DNA from: Latrodectus hesperus
Taxonomy: Eukaryota > Arthropoda > Arachnida > Araneae > Theridiidae
Assembly: GCA_037975125.1 (NCBI GenBank)
Contig: CM075857.1
Coordinates: forward strand, 87,094,699-87,158,698
Reading direction: 5' to 3'
DNA: 64,000 bases
Below the pieces are notes generated by a model, which saw only the letters and a list, made by a program, of their open reading frames with translations, did no database searches and was not told where the DNA came from. The translations under genes and the position numbers were made by a program. Each line of letters opens with the position of its first letter. Position 1 is the first letter of the stretch. Shown piece by piece: positions 41,151 to 55,553 of this stretch.

Positions 41151-42009
41151 TATAAATCAGTGTCCTTGAAGTAAATTCGGTCATGCCGTTTCTTCTTGCT
41201 TAATTCAAACAAATCTTATACCTAAAATATTAAAACTAATAAGATTTAATGTAATGAACTCCTTTAACTAACTTCCTATCGCAATTTATCCCTTAAATTT
41301 TGATGCATTCGACTTCTTCCTAAGTTTTACCAATCTTGAGTTTTTCACGTGAAAGTCTTTGACAGGTTGAGTGATGATGATGATGTCAACGACGATCAAA
41401 ACTTTTATTGCAAAGAGCGATAAGTTAATGCAGAAAGTTTGGGCTCGCAACTTCTCCCGGGACGGAGTCGATCTTCTGTAATCCCCTTATTTTAATCCCG
41501 GTCTCAAGAATGATTCAGAAATGTGTACTTTTCAATCTCCGAGAATAAAAATGTTCTCATATCGGAATCACCTTCCGAAGTGAAGTTGAAGGCTTTCTTT
41601 TTCGTAAGAAGTGTAGAAGGAGAATATTATTATAACTATATTTCTAACCATTCATTCATGAGAATTCTGATAAATTTTCCAATAATTTACTGTCATATAA
41701 AAAATGTTCTGAGCATTTTATTAATTTAGAAAATGCTTAGGATATTTTCGTACAGTTAGTTTCTTATTTTGTCCAAAGGTTATAGAGTTGATAAAGCTTG
41801 GGTGTATCAACTGAATGATCTTTATATTTGTATCGTTTGTAAAATTTAAGATCAAAAATAAGCCCCATTTTATCATGGTTATTAATCAGATAACATTATG
41901 TTAAAGTACTAATAACTTTGAGAACCTTATGGCCTAAGGCATTTAAACATGCCTTAGGATTTTAGGCTGCTTACCTAGGCCATTAGGTTGTCTTTCTAAA
42001 AATCTTTTC
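41151..42009. other. AT-rich stretch; less AT-rich at about 41340-41600
   Basis: No product was recognised. A short frame at 41523-41729 has no domain. Confidence 0.4.
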
Positions 42010-42185
42010 GAAGATAGTGGGACATATTCAAGTGTCGCAAAGGATGAAACCTGGAAAACTTTCAAGTACTCTCCTTAACACATGGAGAAAACGGAAGCCG
42101 GACATCAAAATCCCATGTTTAAAAATGGCTATGATCGAACCTAAGATCTTTCGTCCTGAAGAGCGCTGCCCTAAAACAGTGGTTC
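42010..42185 (-). repeat. probable tRNA-derived SINE
   Basis: The minus strand has GCAGCGCTCTTCAGGACG (about 42157-42174) and the B-box-like AGGTTCGATCATAGCC (about 42127-42142), followed by a body with GGGATTTTGATGTCCGGCTT. The composition contrasts with the flanks. A second copy in the window was not found, so the family assignment rests on the tRNA-like head only. Confidence 0.5.
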
Positions 42186-44177
42186 CAGATTTTAACAACC
42201 TGTGAAAAAAAGAAAGAGTAACATTGTTATGAATTTAAATAATAATAATAAACCGAATGTAAATGGATACAAATGCACAAAGAAAATTGTGCATTAATCA
42301 TAATGATGTATAACTATGTATTCACATTGATATTTTAATATTTGTTTCTTCACTTTAGGAAGAAAAAGGATATGAAGTCTCTTGAAATCCCATTTATTCT
42401 ACATTGTAAAGCAGTTTAACAATTTAAATAAGAAAATTATTTATACCAATAGTTTCTTAAGCATCGCAAAAATGTGTAAATGAAGCTTAAATAAGTTTCC
42501 TTCTTTATTTAGAAACAGTGACTAGTTATCTTTCTACAGTGTTTCCATTACGCACTTGCTTCAAAGCGTATGTTGCCTATTACCCTATTGCGAATTTCTG
42601 ATGTAAATTATATCGATTTAGAAACTATTTTAAAGAACGATTACAAGTTCATAAAAATGGACTCATTCTCTATCTCTTTTCATGCTCATAATTATACTTG
42701 TTAGCTAATAAATAAATAAATCTAAAAATACATTTAAGAAATTAAATTTATTGAACATTAAATTTTAAATAAAAATGAAATAGAGAGTTTTTTGGGTGCT
42801 TTCATTATAAGAAAGAATTTTTATTTTATAGAAAACATTTTCCAATATTTTTTTCCTTTTTTTTTCCAAAGACATTTTCACATTAAGTTTATACAGAATC
42901 ACTAATGATTCTGTAATTTCATTTTTGCCTTTGTTTATGTAAATAAAAAAAATTATTAACATTTACTATAATCATTTTCCATCTATACATTCAAAAATCT
43001 TATATTTCCTTATAAACATAGATGTTTGTGTAAAGTTAAAATTTGGTTTCATAAAATAATCCCAGTATTAATATTGTCAGTATGATTATTAGTACTTTTC
43101 TCTGTCAAAAACTCAATCTCAATGTACAATAATCTTAAAGTCGGGTAGAATCCAGTTTTACTAATATGCTTATAATCTGTTCATTTCATTGAATGCAAAC
43201 ATAAGATGTAAGCTATTTTTGTAGAAAGCTATTCAATGGATTTTACTTTCTGATTTATTATAGCTATTGTTAAAAAATTTAGATTGAAACGAAAAGAAGT
43301 TATTATGATTCGCAAAATTTCGAAATTTCAACTGGAAGATTCATAATTCTCTTCTGTTTTGATAAAAATTTTCACTTTTTTAGATTTGTATTTCTAAGCA
43401 ATGTTCAGTTTACATGATAAATCAGGAGAATTATATTGCAGAAAATTAGAATTACTAAAATCATTAAATATTATCATTTGTTCTGTTAATTTATTACAAA
43501 AACTATGAATGTTAAAATATTTTTAGTAAAATTGATTAATAATTTCTTTAATTTGGAACAAAATATTATTTAAAATATGACTATTCGCTGATTTTTTAAA
43601 GTTGCATTCTTTAATGCTTCGTTGAAAAACTAATTACTTTTCTACGGATAAATCATTTGTCGCAATTTTAAATCTGCAATTAGACAACATTTCAAATTCA
43701 CGAAAGTAAACCATCATATCAGTATTTAATGTGCTGCCATCTAGTTGTTTCCAAAGAAAAACTCCAAATTTACGATTCTACGTATATATGCTGCCATCTA
43801 TTATAATAAAAACAAACTTTATTTCCTTATTCTAATTTTTGAATGCAAAATGTTTCACAATTTTTTTAATAAATTATTAAGAGAAAATAAAAACTCAAAT
43901 ATATGCTCTAAAATTATAATTACCATAAATATTATTAAATTCTTAAATATGTTCCGCTAATGATCGTGTTATAACTCTAAATTCAGAATAATGTTGCAAG
44001 TAATTTGAAAAATTATTTATTCTATTTAGTTCGTACATTTTAATATACATTTAAAAAGAAATTTATTTCTTTTGCTCACTCGTTTTATATTTTAAATATA
44101 AATTACAAAGAATATACAATTCTTTTGGACTAGGCTTCTATTCACAATTTTTAAAATATGCATTTTTGGCATTTCTT

Positions 44178-44180
<3 letters not shown>
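42186..44180. other. AT-rich stretch, nothing recognised
   Basis: The word GCTGCCATCTA occurs twice (about 43734 and 43790). No gene or organised repeat was seen. Confidence 0.5.

Positions 44181-44181
<1 letters not shown>

Positions 44182-44261
<80 letters not shown>
44182..44261. repeat. (TA)n microsatellite, about 80 bp
   Basis: Uninterrupted TA repeat. Confidence 0.96.
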
Positions 44262-44263
<2 letters not shown>

Positions 44264-44651
44264 GTGTAATACATATCGTAGAATGCTACCATAGGAGAGA
44301 TTCATTTATGCAGACTTATTAATTTGAAATACATGAGGATGAACCTGAAACATTTGTTTACTGAAACTATTTTTTTTTATGCTTCTAATTTATATTTTTC
44401 ATAAACATGAGTACAAATATATTTCGTCAGTTAATGTTTTCTTTTAATTTTTGTGTTTTTGATTTATATCAAATTTTCATATCATTCTTTTCTCTTTATA
44501 GTTAGAGTTTCTTAGCATCGATTACTATCAACTGCATATTTATTTGTGTTCCCAAAATTACTGAATATGTTACTTATAAAAATTAAATATTTCTGTAGTA
44601 CTTAAAATATAATCTTTTTTTATTCTAAGTTGTCCGATTACTTTGAATACT

Positions 44652-44653
<2 letters not shown>

Positions 44654-44733
<80 letters not shown>

Positions 44734-44787
44734 ATATAATATAGATAGATAGATAGATAGATAGATAGACAGATAGATAGATAGATA
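44654..44787. repeat. (TA)n followed by (GATA)n
   Basis: TA repeat to about 44742 with one phase break, then about 11 GATA units (44743-44787) with one GACA variant. Confidence 0.96.
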
Positions 44788-46430
44788 CATAAAGTCCTTT
44801 TACTTCTTTTATTCTGATTTGATATTTTGGTGTGGCTTTGGGGTGTACTGGCTTCTTTAAAACAATGCCTTGGACCAGTGCAGAAAAGTCATACTTTGTA
44901 CAAATGTGGTCAACACCCCCTGATGAAGCTAGTCATGTCAGTTCCTCGCTCCATTTTCCTTTACTCTATTTTCTTTGAAATTTTAAACTATATATTGAAC
45001 ATTTTTCCATCTGTTTTCTATATTTCGTATTTTCAATGTATTATTCTCCATCTAGTATATTTGATTATTATTACTCTCCATCTAATAATTTATTATTAAT
45101 TTTATAAAAACGTACAATTATATATATATATATAGGTATGTATATATATACGCGTCACGATATTATTATGTCTCGAACAAAAAGCCAAAGAGAATGCTTT
45201 GAACAAAAACCCAACAACAAAATCAATACAGAAAAATAAATAATGTTAAAAGCACAAATGAAATGTATAGATAAAAGATAAAATACGCATACACATAAAA
45301 AAGAGCTTCTATAAATTTGAAAACACCATAAAAGTTATAACGAAATAAAAATCTGAGAAAAAAATTATTCAGCAGTGCAAATAAAATAGTTTAAAACCTA
45401 ACACTAAAATATTTTGAGCTTTAAAATTACCTGAGAAATTTCATTTTAAAAAACAAATTATCTAATTACGTATAGTTAAAAATATTCAAAACAGTGTAGT
45501 AATGGTTATGTGCCCCTCACATCTTTGGAATAATAGCTATTCATATAACAATATAAAAGATGCTCTCGTCTATCTTGGACGTATAATAGCCTTTATAGAA
45601 TTTTATCTTCTTTATAGTTTAAACCATTATACAATTTTATCTTCGTTCCCCGAATCTAGCTTGTAAATTAAAATATATTATCGGCTTATGTGTTTTAATA
45701 CATAGTATGCATATCATTTTTCTAAACAGATAATCGCACTAAGAAAAATGCATTTTACAAAATGAGAAGTAATAAATATGCATACATACATACACTTGTG
45801 TATCCTCATTTTGAACTAGAATTTTATGTTTTATAATGTTCATTTTGATTTATGTTAGGTGAATACTGCAATCAAAGGACATTATTTTTGTTATTCAAAT
45901 GTACAAATGAAATATAAATTTTTTATAGAATCTTTAAAACGAAATAAAATTTTTTGGTTGATTTTTAATATATTTCACTATCAAAGTTTTAATTATATTT
46001 AAATTAGATGTACGTGTATTTAAATTATAATGTTACACCTTATGTAATTAAAATGTTTGCCTCTTGAAAGAAATAGTAAAATAAAATTCAATTGAAAAGT
46101 AATTAGGTTCATTAAATTGCGGTTGATGTTCCACACACAGCAAAACAGTTTATAAATGAACACGTTTAATATTAAACACAAAATAAAAATTTAAAAAAGC
46201 GAAATCAGAGGAGAGTTACTTTCAAGCATTAATAATATAATTATATATACTGTGGAATTCATCGGTACAATAATAGCATTAACTTTAGAATAATCATCAT
46301 GGAAGACAAAATGGACCATGAAAAATTTCACATGTATGCATATGTGCTTATCCTTTACATAAATTGAGAAGATTTCTTCTGGTTTTTCCTGAGACTATGC
46401 ATCTATTTTAGAAGATATCCATTTACTCTA
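44788..46430. other. AT-rich stretch, nothing recognised
   Basis: About 44820-44950 is less AT-rich with an open frame (44827-45099) I cannot assign. A short TA run is at about 45120-45150. Confidence 0.45.
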
Positions 46431-46431
46431 A

Positions 46432-46727
46432 AGGTCATGGTGACTTATTTTTGTTAAAGGGTTCTTATGATTGTAGGAAGGATTTGAGATCGAATTCCAA
46501 TTGAATCGGAGATCCATTGTGTTCATTAAATGTGACTGGGACACGTTAAATAGATTGTGGTTACAATGTCTTCCAAGTGAAATGATACCTCTGGGGATGA
46601 CAGTTTAAGAATGGGAGATCTTCTGATTGATCTCTGCATCTAAAGATTCCCCTTAGATTGCATATATTTAACAGATTAATCTCCAACTCTGGATTAGGTA
46701 TAGGGAAGTAAACTAGTGCAACAACTA
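46432..46727 (+). repeat. SINE-like family 2, copy b
   Basis: Shares with the 36.7-kb copy a B-box-like GATCGAATTCC (about 46490), CAATGTCTTCCAAGTGAAAT (about 46567), ATGATACCTCTGGGG, and the end GTGCAACAACTA. It is diverged by point changes and small indels. Confidence 0.72.
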
Positions 46728-48170
46728 TTTACTGTATTATATCAGGACATAAGACTGTGTATAGTACGTTAATTAAGACATAATGTCTGTAATAAGAACT
46801 TTGAGTGTGTTGATGAAATTGTTAGAAGACATTTGATTTTTAAAAAATTACTTTCGCTAAAAAGAAACTATTACTTATTTTGCTTATCATTTTAAGGAAA
46901 TATTTATATAAGGAGACATACGAATACCATAATTAGTATTTTATTAATTATAATGTTACATTTATTATCATCTTAACATTATGAATATTTCATTTTCAAT
47001 TCGTTTCAACGTCATAAAATTAGAAAAGAAATTTTTAAGCATTTTTATCGATAATATATTCAAATCAAATCAACTATTCTATTTTACAATCATACTTTGA
47101 ACATTAATCAACAGACGTTTATATATTGAACTTTCTTAGTCGCCAAGCCTAGATTTTGTAATCACGTAACTCTCAATCAAAATAATTAAATAGTTATTTT
47201 TATAGTAAAAAACATGTGTTATACTGAAAAACAAAATTTATATTCTTCCCTAATTTTATAAAACAAGCTGAAATCTTATTCGAACAAATTTATCGAAATA
47301 TTACCACTTTTTTAAAACTGAAAGTAAAACTATCGTGATAACATGCTATGTCATTTATCAAAGATGTGTTTTTGAGTTAAAAATGGCATTATTGTCTGAG
47401 TTATGCTCCATGCTAAGTTCACCTCACACTTTTAAAATAATGAAACTTATATCAGCAAATTTTAAATAATGAGATATCAAAACGCAGTTAGGATGACTGT
47501 CAGAACTGATGCTTGAGCAAGGTCAAAATGTGTAAAATTACTGAAATTAATGCCATCAATCATCGTCTATTTAGGAAATGCATAAGAAATAAACTCATTT
47601 ATCAAATATGTTTGAAAGTTCCATTAATCATGTCTTAATATTTGAGACACATTGTTTGGATTTGTTCAGGAATATTTCTGTGACTATTATGGCACATAAA
47701 ATATTCATTTTTCTAAATGACCTTCTACTTTATTTTATCTTTCTACAAATCTCTTTAACACTTATCTTCTGTTTTCCAAGCAATTTTTCGAAATAACACC
47801 TAATTTAATGTACAATAATTAGCCAAGATGCAAATTATCAAAATATATGATTTTTTTTTATTTTTCGAATGAATAACATCTGAGGAATGCCCACCAAATT
47901 AATATGGTAAATATAATTACTCATTAAAAATTAATATTATCATATAAAAATTCTTAAAGTAAGAGATTTAGTGCAACATAATTACGAGAAAATTTGAATA
48001 TATTTTACATGAACAGGATGAAATAGATTACTCAGCAAATATTCGAAAAATAAATTTTAAAAAAATGAAAAATTTATTTAAATTTAAAATGATTTTATAT
48101 ACTTAGCACAAAATATTTATTTACAGAGCTTAAAAATTATTTGCTTAGCAGCAGATAAAAAAGTTTTTTA
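46728..48170. other. AT-rich stretch, nothing recognised
   Basis: No feature was seen. Confidence 0.5.
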
Positions 48171-48173
48171 TCC

Positions 48174-48463
48174 AACGGTGGGCACTTGGGTGACGAACCC
48201 TTTGCCACAGCAAGGCCAGAAACTGCTACTCATTTGTCGTTACCCATCGGGCACCTGTGAACTAAGTCACGGAGGCGAATAGCCTTGCCCGTGTCATACC
48301 ACCATAAACCCGTTTATAGGGTGGGCCGCATCCATACATCATCACAGAAGAAAATACACTGAACAGAGTAAGAAAGTAATACCTATATCCTAACCGGGAG
48401 GCGAACCCCGGACTCCCAGCTCAGGAGTCAGGAGCGCTAACCACTCAGCTATCGGTTGGCACA
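48174..48463 (-). repeat. tRNA-derived SINE family 1, copy 1
   Basis: The minus-strand head contains an A-box-like AGCTGAGTGGTTAGCGCTCC (about 48431-48450) and a degenerate B box (about 48401-48411, GGGTTCGCCTCC type). The body is shared almost base for base with 63264-63549, including a stretch of more than 20 identical bases around CAGAAACTGCTACTCATTTG (48217). The length of about 290 bp is typical for a SINE. Outer end: GGTGGGCACTTG. Confidence 0.88.
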
Positions 48464-50190
48464 GTAAGAAAGATAGAAATAACAATATTGTTGATATATG
48501 ATTCTTTCATATTTTCTCTCTTGTAAGTCTATTAATAGAGCTTAAAGGGAACACACTTTTAAATACATAAAGCCAAAATTTACTTTTATACTTTCATTTT
48601 AACTTTATGCTTATGCTATCGATATTTATAAAAATCATTTAAAATCTTTCTAAATCATATTATTCGAGTCTATAATCTCTCTTCCATTGGATTATTAAAA
48701 TTGCAATTAATTTGGCTTATAGAGAGAAGTTAGTATGATGCATTTTTGAATATCAAAAACCTATCATATAAAAATGTTATAAACTAATTTTATTATATTC
48801 AATTTTGAACTATTAATGATAACGCTAAATAAGTTCTGATGCAATATAATCGACAAGAACTGCGTATATATGAATAATTAATTCGAAATTAGCAAATCAG
48901 ATAAATTTTTATTCTAACATTCTGATGATACCTCATGAAACAATTATAACTTACGTTTCATTATGTCGCAATATAAATAATACATCTTCTGAATTTATAA
49001 TCAACAATAAGAAAAACAATATTAAGACAAGTTTTAAGAACCTCTATTAGACGTCAAATGACAAGGTCAATGCTATTAGTTAAAAACTTTTTAAAACTTA
49101 CTTGCTGTATTTTAATATGCGCTTTGAATTATGCATTTGCCTATTTAACATGTATAAATTTATTTAATTTATATCTTTCATTGAGCTGACGGTAGATCCT
49201 GCTATATCTATAAAGATGACTGAAGCAAAAGATTAATTTGACTCTCTAAAACCTATATATCGCCAGTTTTGAATACATAGAACAATATTATAACAATGTT
49301 TAAAATAAATAAAAGACCAAACTCATTCACTCTCAAAACCGATTCTTCCTGGATCTTGAAGCTATTATTTTTAAGTTGAGCATCTCTGAAAAAAATATAA
49401 TCAAATTTTAAAAAATTTTAAAAAAATTATTGAAATTATCTTGAGTAATATTTCGAATGTTTTCTTTTTTTATCAAAAGCAATTTTGAATCACGTATTTC
49501 ACTACTTCTGTAATAAGCTTTATCGCTTAATTTTTTTATATATATTTTCTAATAATACTTTTATATTTTTAAATAAATAAGGTAAGATTCTTATAACTTA
49601 TTATTAACAGTATATCAGATGCAACATACAAAGGCTTAGTAAATAACATTGCGAATGGAGCTTAAAGTCCAGTATATTGCGCTCACAGCTGTTTCAATAT
49701 ATTCAATCTTTTTTTTTTTTTTTTTTTTAATTGTTCTGATATTAACTGAAACATGCTACTTTCAAAGTAATTTACTGTTAAACGTTACACCAGGATAAGT
49801 GTTTACAATATATTTCATAATTTTAATATGAGTAAAAACTTTCTTGTGATAAAGAAAAGAGTGAACAGCTATTCATATAATGTTAACAGTCATATTATTA
49901 CCCCTACACCATTCTGAAAATACATCAAATACTTTGTTAAGCCTAGTTTTAACAAAATTCTTCACATATTTTTTGATAATTGGGTTCAGATCACCAAGCG
50001 TATCTTTTGTCTCGATTTGTCTCTATTTGACTGGGACAGTCTTGATTTTTAGACAAAATATCATTGGCTAGTTTATTTCACGTTCCGGTAAAAATTAAAT
50101 TTGGTTTTATGGATGAACAAAAATTTAAGAAAACAAAAAAACTAACAATGAAGACTTATTTAGGGTAATTATTTGGTCATTTTTTTCTGC
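48464..50190. other. AT-rich stretch with a (T)20 run
   Basis: A T20 homopolymer lies at about 49709-49728. An open frame at 49880-50071 has no recognisable domain. Confidence 0.45.
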
Positions 50191-50191
50191 A

Positions 50192-50480
50192 TTGTTGTAG
50201 TTGTTGCACCAATATGCTTCTCTGTAATAATTAGCCCTGAGTTTGACACTTACGAGTTAGGTAAAAGGAACCAGGTGAGAGCCTTCATTTTTCAGAAGCA
50301 GTAGAAAGCAGAAGAAAATCACAGTAATTGATCTGCCGCTCTCAGAAGTATCATTTCACTTATAAGACATTGCATCCACGACCTCTTTAACGTGCCGCAT
50401 GCACGTCGGTTAAGTCGGGGTTCGAGATCACCTCCCTCTGATAATGAGAGCGATGCCAGGACCAACCAGGTCACAAAGAT
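50192..50480 (-). repeat. SINE-like family 2, copy c (inverted)
   Basis: The minus strand reads, in order, a B-box-like GATCTCGAACCCCGAC (about 50410-50425), GCAATGTCTTATAAGTGAAA (about 50373) and ATGATACTTCTGAGAG. It ends TTGGTGCAACAACTACAAC (about 50197). This is the same order as copies a and b. Confidence 0.72.
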
Positions 50481-50879
50481 TTTCATTTATATACGGTTTA
50501 TACGGTGAGTGAAAATTATGGAAGCTTATAAACCATCTGCTTATCAATAACATTATCATCGTATCGTCTTATATCACCAATCGTGACCATGCTCGATACT
50601 TATTGGATGAGTTCAGCAATGAAAATTAAGTGTTGTAGCTTTAACGCCAGAAGAGATTTCGTTGTACAATGCATCCCCTCGTATGCAATAATATTGGATT
50701 CTCCCATCTCTGCGCTAGTGGTTTACAATAGTAATAAAATAAAGTCAATAGTCAATTCCACTGCACGCGGACCCTATTGTATTAGTGAGCTAGCTCTGTT
50801 TTACTTATGTTTCTAGTTAAAGTTTATGCGTTCTCTGCTAAAATGCCAAAATAGTCATGTAAATTCACCGTGGACTTAC

Positions 50880-52500
50880 AAAATGAATTCCTTCTCTTGA
50901 AGAAGGTACGTACTTGTACTGGTAATCACAATCAAGAAAATCGAGCTAAATGTTCACATTGTAATTCTTAGTTTTTGGTTGTTCACGGTGATAAATACGA
51001 TCATTTGCAGTTGAGCTAACATACTCAAAAAACACATTCTGCTAGCTCATCAATACAAATCAGTTTTTTTTTTTTTAAGATTGCTAGTTATAATGCAAAA
51101 ACTTCAACTTGGTATTGAAAGATGTGGCCTTTGTTTAACATACAGCAAACCGCAATTTAAATCACAATTCGAATTTTTGTTCCTTAAAACTAATTTCTAA
51201 ATTTTTTGAAAGTCTCCGGAAAACTACGTGTGAGGCAACAGTTTTAAATATCATAGTTCCTTTATCAAGAACATAAGGAAGACTTGATCAAGACAAACTA
51301 CGTATCTGTAAGTAAGGATGGAATCTTAGTTTAGGTATGTATGTAAAGCTGTATTATTCCAAATCTGTGGAGGATGAAAAATCTCAAATTCTTACAAATT
51401 ACCTATGCTTTGCCCTGTTGCAAAACGATTTAAACAACAAATTAGCTGTGTTCAGTGGAAATAATTGTAATACTAACTTTGGTGGTAGGAAAAGAGTCAG
51501 GAGAATTCATGTTTTCTATAGATTCAAGAATAATAAATAATATATAATTACAAGCACGTTGTGTGAACAATTGTGTGCAAACTGCAGAAGATAGTCTGCC
51601 AATCAATATTGAGGCTTTAGATGAAATCCATGTAAATGAATTAAAAGAATTTTGGGAATCTGTGGAGATACAAGTACCATTAACTCATTCAACATTGGAA
51701 TACCTGATTTTTATAAATGATGCCTGTGTTGGAAAGAATTTTACAGATTTTTTTAAAGGTCTGAAAGCGTTTTTTAAACCAAAGTGGGCTCATAATCTAT
51801 AAAAAAACTTCTTTACTAATTTAACAGCAGAGATCTATTTGTTATTTGTCCGCATACAACTTGCATTGTTTAACGATCTCATCCTAGTAATGAAAAAAGA
51901 TGGTTTTTGAGGTTGCTGAAGCTCATGAAGCTCTCAAAAGAAACCTGTCAGAAAGAAAGCTTTGAAACTTTATTTCTATGGGCGCAAAAAACATCTGCAA
52001 GAATCTAGATGAGCAAGTCCGTAACAGTGTAAAAGAAGAATAACTAAATGCTTTTATGAAAGAAGCATTGTATACTTGGACTTCTGTGAGAATACTTTTG
52101 GAAACGCTGAATATTTTTCACGGGTGAATCTGACCAAAACAAGTCCTGCTGATTGGGAAAACGCCGAAACTTCTGCTGAAATTATTAACATAAGTCCTAC
52201 CGATGCACACAATATGAAAAAAACAATGATCAGGCTCTTGACGATGTTGTGTTTGGTAAGTAGTATTTCAGGCAAACTGATAAGAAGAGGCTAAAAAAGA
52301 TGGGGTTGTTTCAAGAAAAGAAAAAAAGACTCATGCCGTTTGGTCACTTTAAAAAGAATCGCATAGCAGCCCCCAATATGATCAAGACTTTTGAGAATGC
52401 CTTCTACTTACCCGGGACATCAGCACCACTTGAAGAGAATATTTTCTTTGATAAACAATGTATGAGTGATGATGGGAGTTTAACGAAGGAATGTGGATAA
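50880..52500 (+). pseudogene. decayed hAT-type transposase with BED-like finger
   Basis: hAT transposases carry an N-terminal BED zinc finger, an RNase H-like core and a C-terminal dimerisation motif. Legible pieces in order, across several frames, are KCSHCNS...VVHGDKYD with later His (about 50943-51010, finger-like), TTYVSVSKDG (about 51295-51325), EKSQILTNYLCFALLQNDLN and NCNTNFGGRKR (51337-51540), and NNCVQTAEDSLPINIEAL (51563-51620). Last comes ENAFYLPGTSAPLEENIF (about 52390-52450), the dimerisation-region signature (consensus A-x-x-L-P-G-T-x-A-x-x-E-R-x-F). Many stops and frameshifts, with deleted middle parts, make it non-functional. TIRs were not found. Confidence 0.72.
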
Positions 52501-55500
52501 AATTAATATCGGATTAGCTTGTGAAAATTTTTACAATGCAATTGAAACCAAAAATATTTTCTAAGAAATCATAGTCAGTGAAAAGTTTATGTAAGTATTG
52601 TTCAAATTTTTATTCTTCATTCAAAGTGTTATTTTTCTTTTTTTACTTTAATAACTTATAAATATTAACATTAAGAAATAAAATGTTTGCATTTATATGC
52701 TTGTGTTATTTATTTTTGCCCATGGATTAGGTTCCCAAACAGTTATCATTTATTCATAGTATTAAAATAAGCTATTTTCTGAAACACTCTAAAATCCCAC
52801 CAAGGCTATGTACCCTTGAACACCCACGACACTGGGTGGACATTCCAGTGTCCCGGTTGAACAATTCAGAAATCTGACAAGAAATCTTAATTGGAATTAG
52901 AAGATACTCAATGCCAATTCATGCCGTCAGAGATACGATTATATAACTAATATCGACATTAAAGAGAGTACAGCTGCTTACGATTGACCAAGAATCCAAA
53001 CCAATGTAAAACATGAATATTGTTTAATTAATTATCATTTAATTATGTTAGGTATAATATCAAAATATTCACCAACTTCTGTAAGAGGCTTTCCTTCCAG
53101 ATGGAATCATATGCCCTCTTATGATTGAGGAATATAGCAGTACATTTCTTCAGTTATAGCAGTACATTATTCATCTTCGATTTACTAATTAAACAGAGTG
53201 TTGAATATTTGTTAATCTACTTATATAGAACAAAATCAGACTCTGAAAATTATTATTCCTTATATGTACCAGTTAAATTGATTTATATCAAACACCTCTG
53301 AAGATTTACCTATTTGTCGTTTCACTATTATGTTTATAGAGTTCAGTATAGAGTATCCTAACTTCAAAAACTTTTAACCTTCAAATTTTAAAAAAGGCAA
53401 ACATTTTAAACAATAATAAATAGTTCACCTCCTCAGGTCATGCTTGGACGTGAAATTTAACTATATTTTCTGCATGCAATATATTTCCTCTTTTACATTT
53501 CAGGTTCAGTCAATTTAAATGCTTAGATTTTAGTGTGTTCACATTTATAAAATAATTATTTAAAGTTAATGAATATTGTTTAATTGAATATATTTATTGC
53601 TTACTTTAAAATATTTCATTGATTTGAAATTTAAAGCATTGAAAGCCTTTGATAAAAAATTGAAAATTATTTTTTAAATATAAATATCATTTATAAGCAA
53701 AGCAAAAATATTAACAGGAATTTCCAACGCTTTTTTTTTTCAAATGTATGAGAAAAGTAAATAAAACAATCATATTTCTTTTATAATTTCAGTTGTGTTC
53801 CTACTTAAAACACTTTTTTGCTGAAATTAAACAAGATTTCATATCTATTTTCGTGTTAAAAGATAAGTAACTATAATTATGTGGAACTATGTAATTTACG
53901 ACAAAATTTTATTTTAAATTCAAAATATCGTAATTATTTACAACGCTTTTTGTTTGCATGTATATCCAAAATAAGTTATAAAACATTCAAGCTAGAAAAA
54001 ACTATTTTTACTTATTTCCTTTTTTTTGGATATTTTGAAATATTTATTACTTTAGGAAGCACATGAATACGACTGGACAGTTCTAAAATTCCCTTTCTTC
54101 AAGTAAACATTACTTAAAAATTAAGATCCTTATATTGCCCCTTCCAGAAGATTTGTTCCACACAATCATGCAAAAATAACTCCTGTTCTCACTCGTTCTA
54201 TTCTTTTCAGAGACAGAGGTAAAGAGCTAAATATTGATATAAAGACTTCACAACATACCAAGAAGGTCATAGTTTATCTCCACAAGTTTCTGATGCACAA
54301 CAACTTTCAAGGTTCACCCATAAAAGTGTCACAGAATACATAAAACAATGTAATACAGAAACGAGGCACCTTTTACGTATCATATGTTATATCAGAATAT
54401 TATTTCCCTAAAACCAGTTGTTCTTTCACATAACAATATTTGAAATAACCAATATGGAATTTTTTTTAATTGGTTACATTTCTGTAAAATTTGGGAAAAT
54501 TAATTTAAATATATTTCTTGGTCACAATGCGTAAAATTATCCTTAATTGGGAAAGTAATTTTTAGAAATAAGCTTATTTGAAGTCCAGTAGTCCACAATA
54601 TTTCAAACTTCATTTCATGTTAATATCTTTATAAACTATAGATTACGATATTAGAGATCAAGAGTTTATATCAAAGATTATTCTGATAATTGACATGGGA
54701 AAAACTTTAAACAAAAAGGCATTAGAATTAATCTAATAATATATTTAACATGTCTTTTTGTGAAATTTATAAAATTGCTTGTTCCATTCTTTAGTAAAAT
54801 CAATCTGGAATCTTATCAACAGTTATACAAAAATTTGCATGTTAAAATAAAATAATCATCGAAAGAAAACTTAAATGAAATATGAAAAGAAATTTATATT
54901 CAATATTACTAATATAAAAACTGAATTTATTTGGCTAATATTATGACTCATGATTGTTGAAAAAATAAAAATAATTAGCTTATTATTTTTTTTAATTATA
55001 ATCGCAAATATATATTTCACTTTATTGTAAAGTAATTTATTTTACATGGAAATGTGGTTGCTCAGTATTGACAAGGAAAATTATAAAAGGCAATCATTTG
55101 TTATTTTTAAGTTTTCATTATTTTTGATGAAATTGAATTGGTGACATTTAGTAATGATGCTTTTTTCGCTAAAGCAAAAGGCACGAATTTCTCGACTTAA
55201 ATATGCCACATTAGGGAAATAGAACAGAATTTACTTGAATCTGAAATTGTTTTATTGACACTGTTCAACTAATGGTGATGAAACTTAAAATTTTAGGACC
55301 TTGCTTCAAATTGCTTATTATACGAGCTATAAAAAATAAAAGAAAAATTTGCATGGTACTTTTTTCAGACAACTGAAAACAATAACTACTATTTCAACAC
55401 AACTAAAAATATCAAAGCAAAAAAATAAGTTTAAAATTTATTCTTCATGTATTTTTGGACTGATTGAGCCTAAATTCAGAGAACCTAATATCATCTCCAA

Positions 55501-55550
55501 TTCTAGGGATTAACTTTGCTAGAATACATATACCAGATTTAGCTGTTGCT
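52501..55550. other. AT-rich stretch, nothing recognised
   Basis: About 54090-54400 is slightly less AT-rich, without an assignable frame. No repeat or RNA was recognised. Confidence 0.45.
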
Positions 55551-55553
55551 AGA

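Noticed and set aside
44827..45099. Open frame of 90 codons after the GATA tract
   Set aside because: No recognisable motif. The second half is hydrophobic translation of AT-rich DNA.
50583..50816. RNase H motif suggested by VVQCIPSY
   Set aside because: Only three or four residues match, and the following Gly-Asn-Glu/Asp motif is absent.
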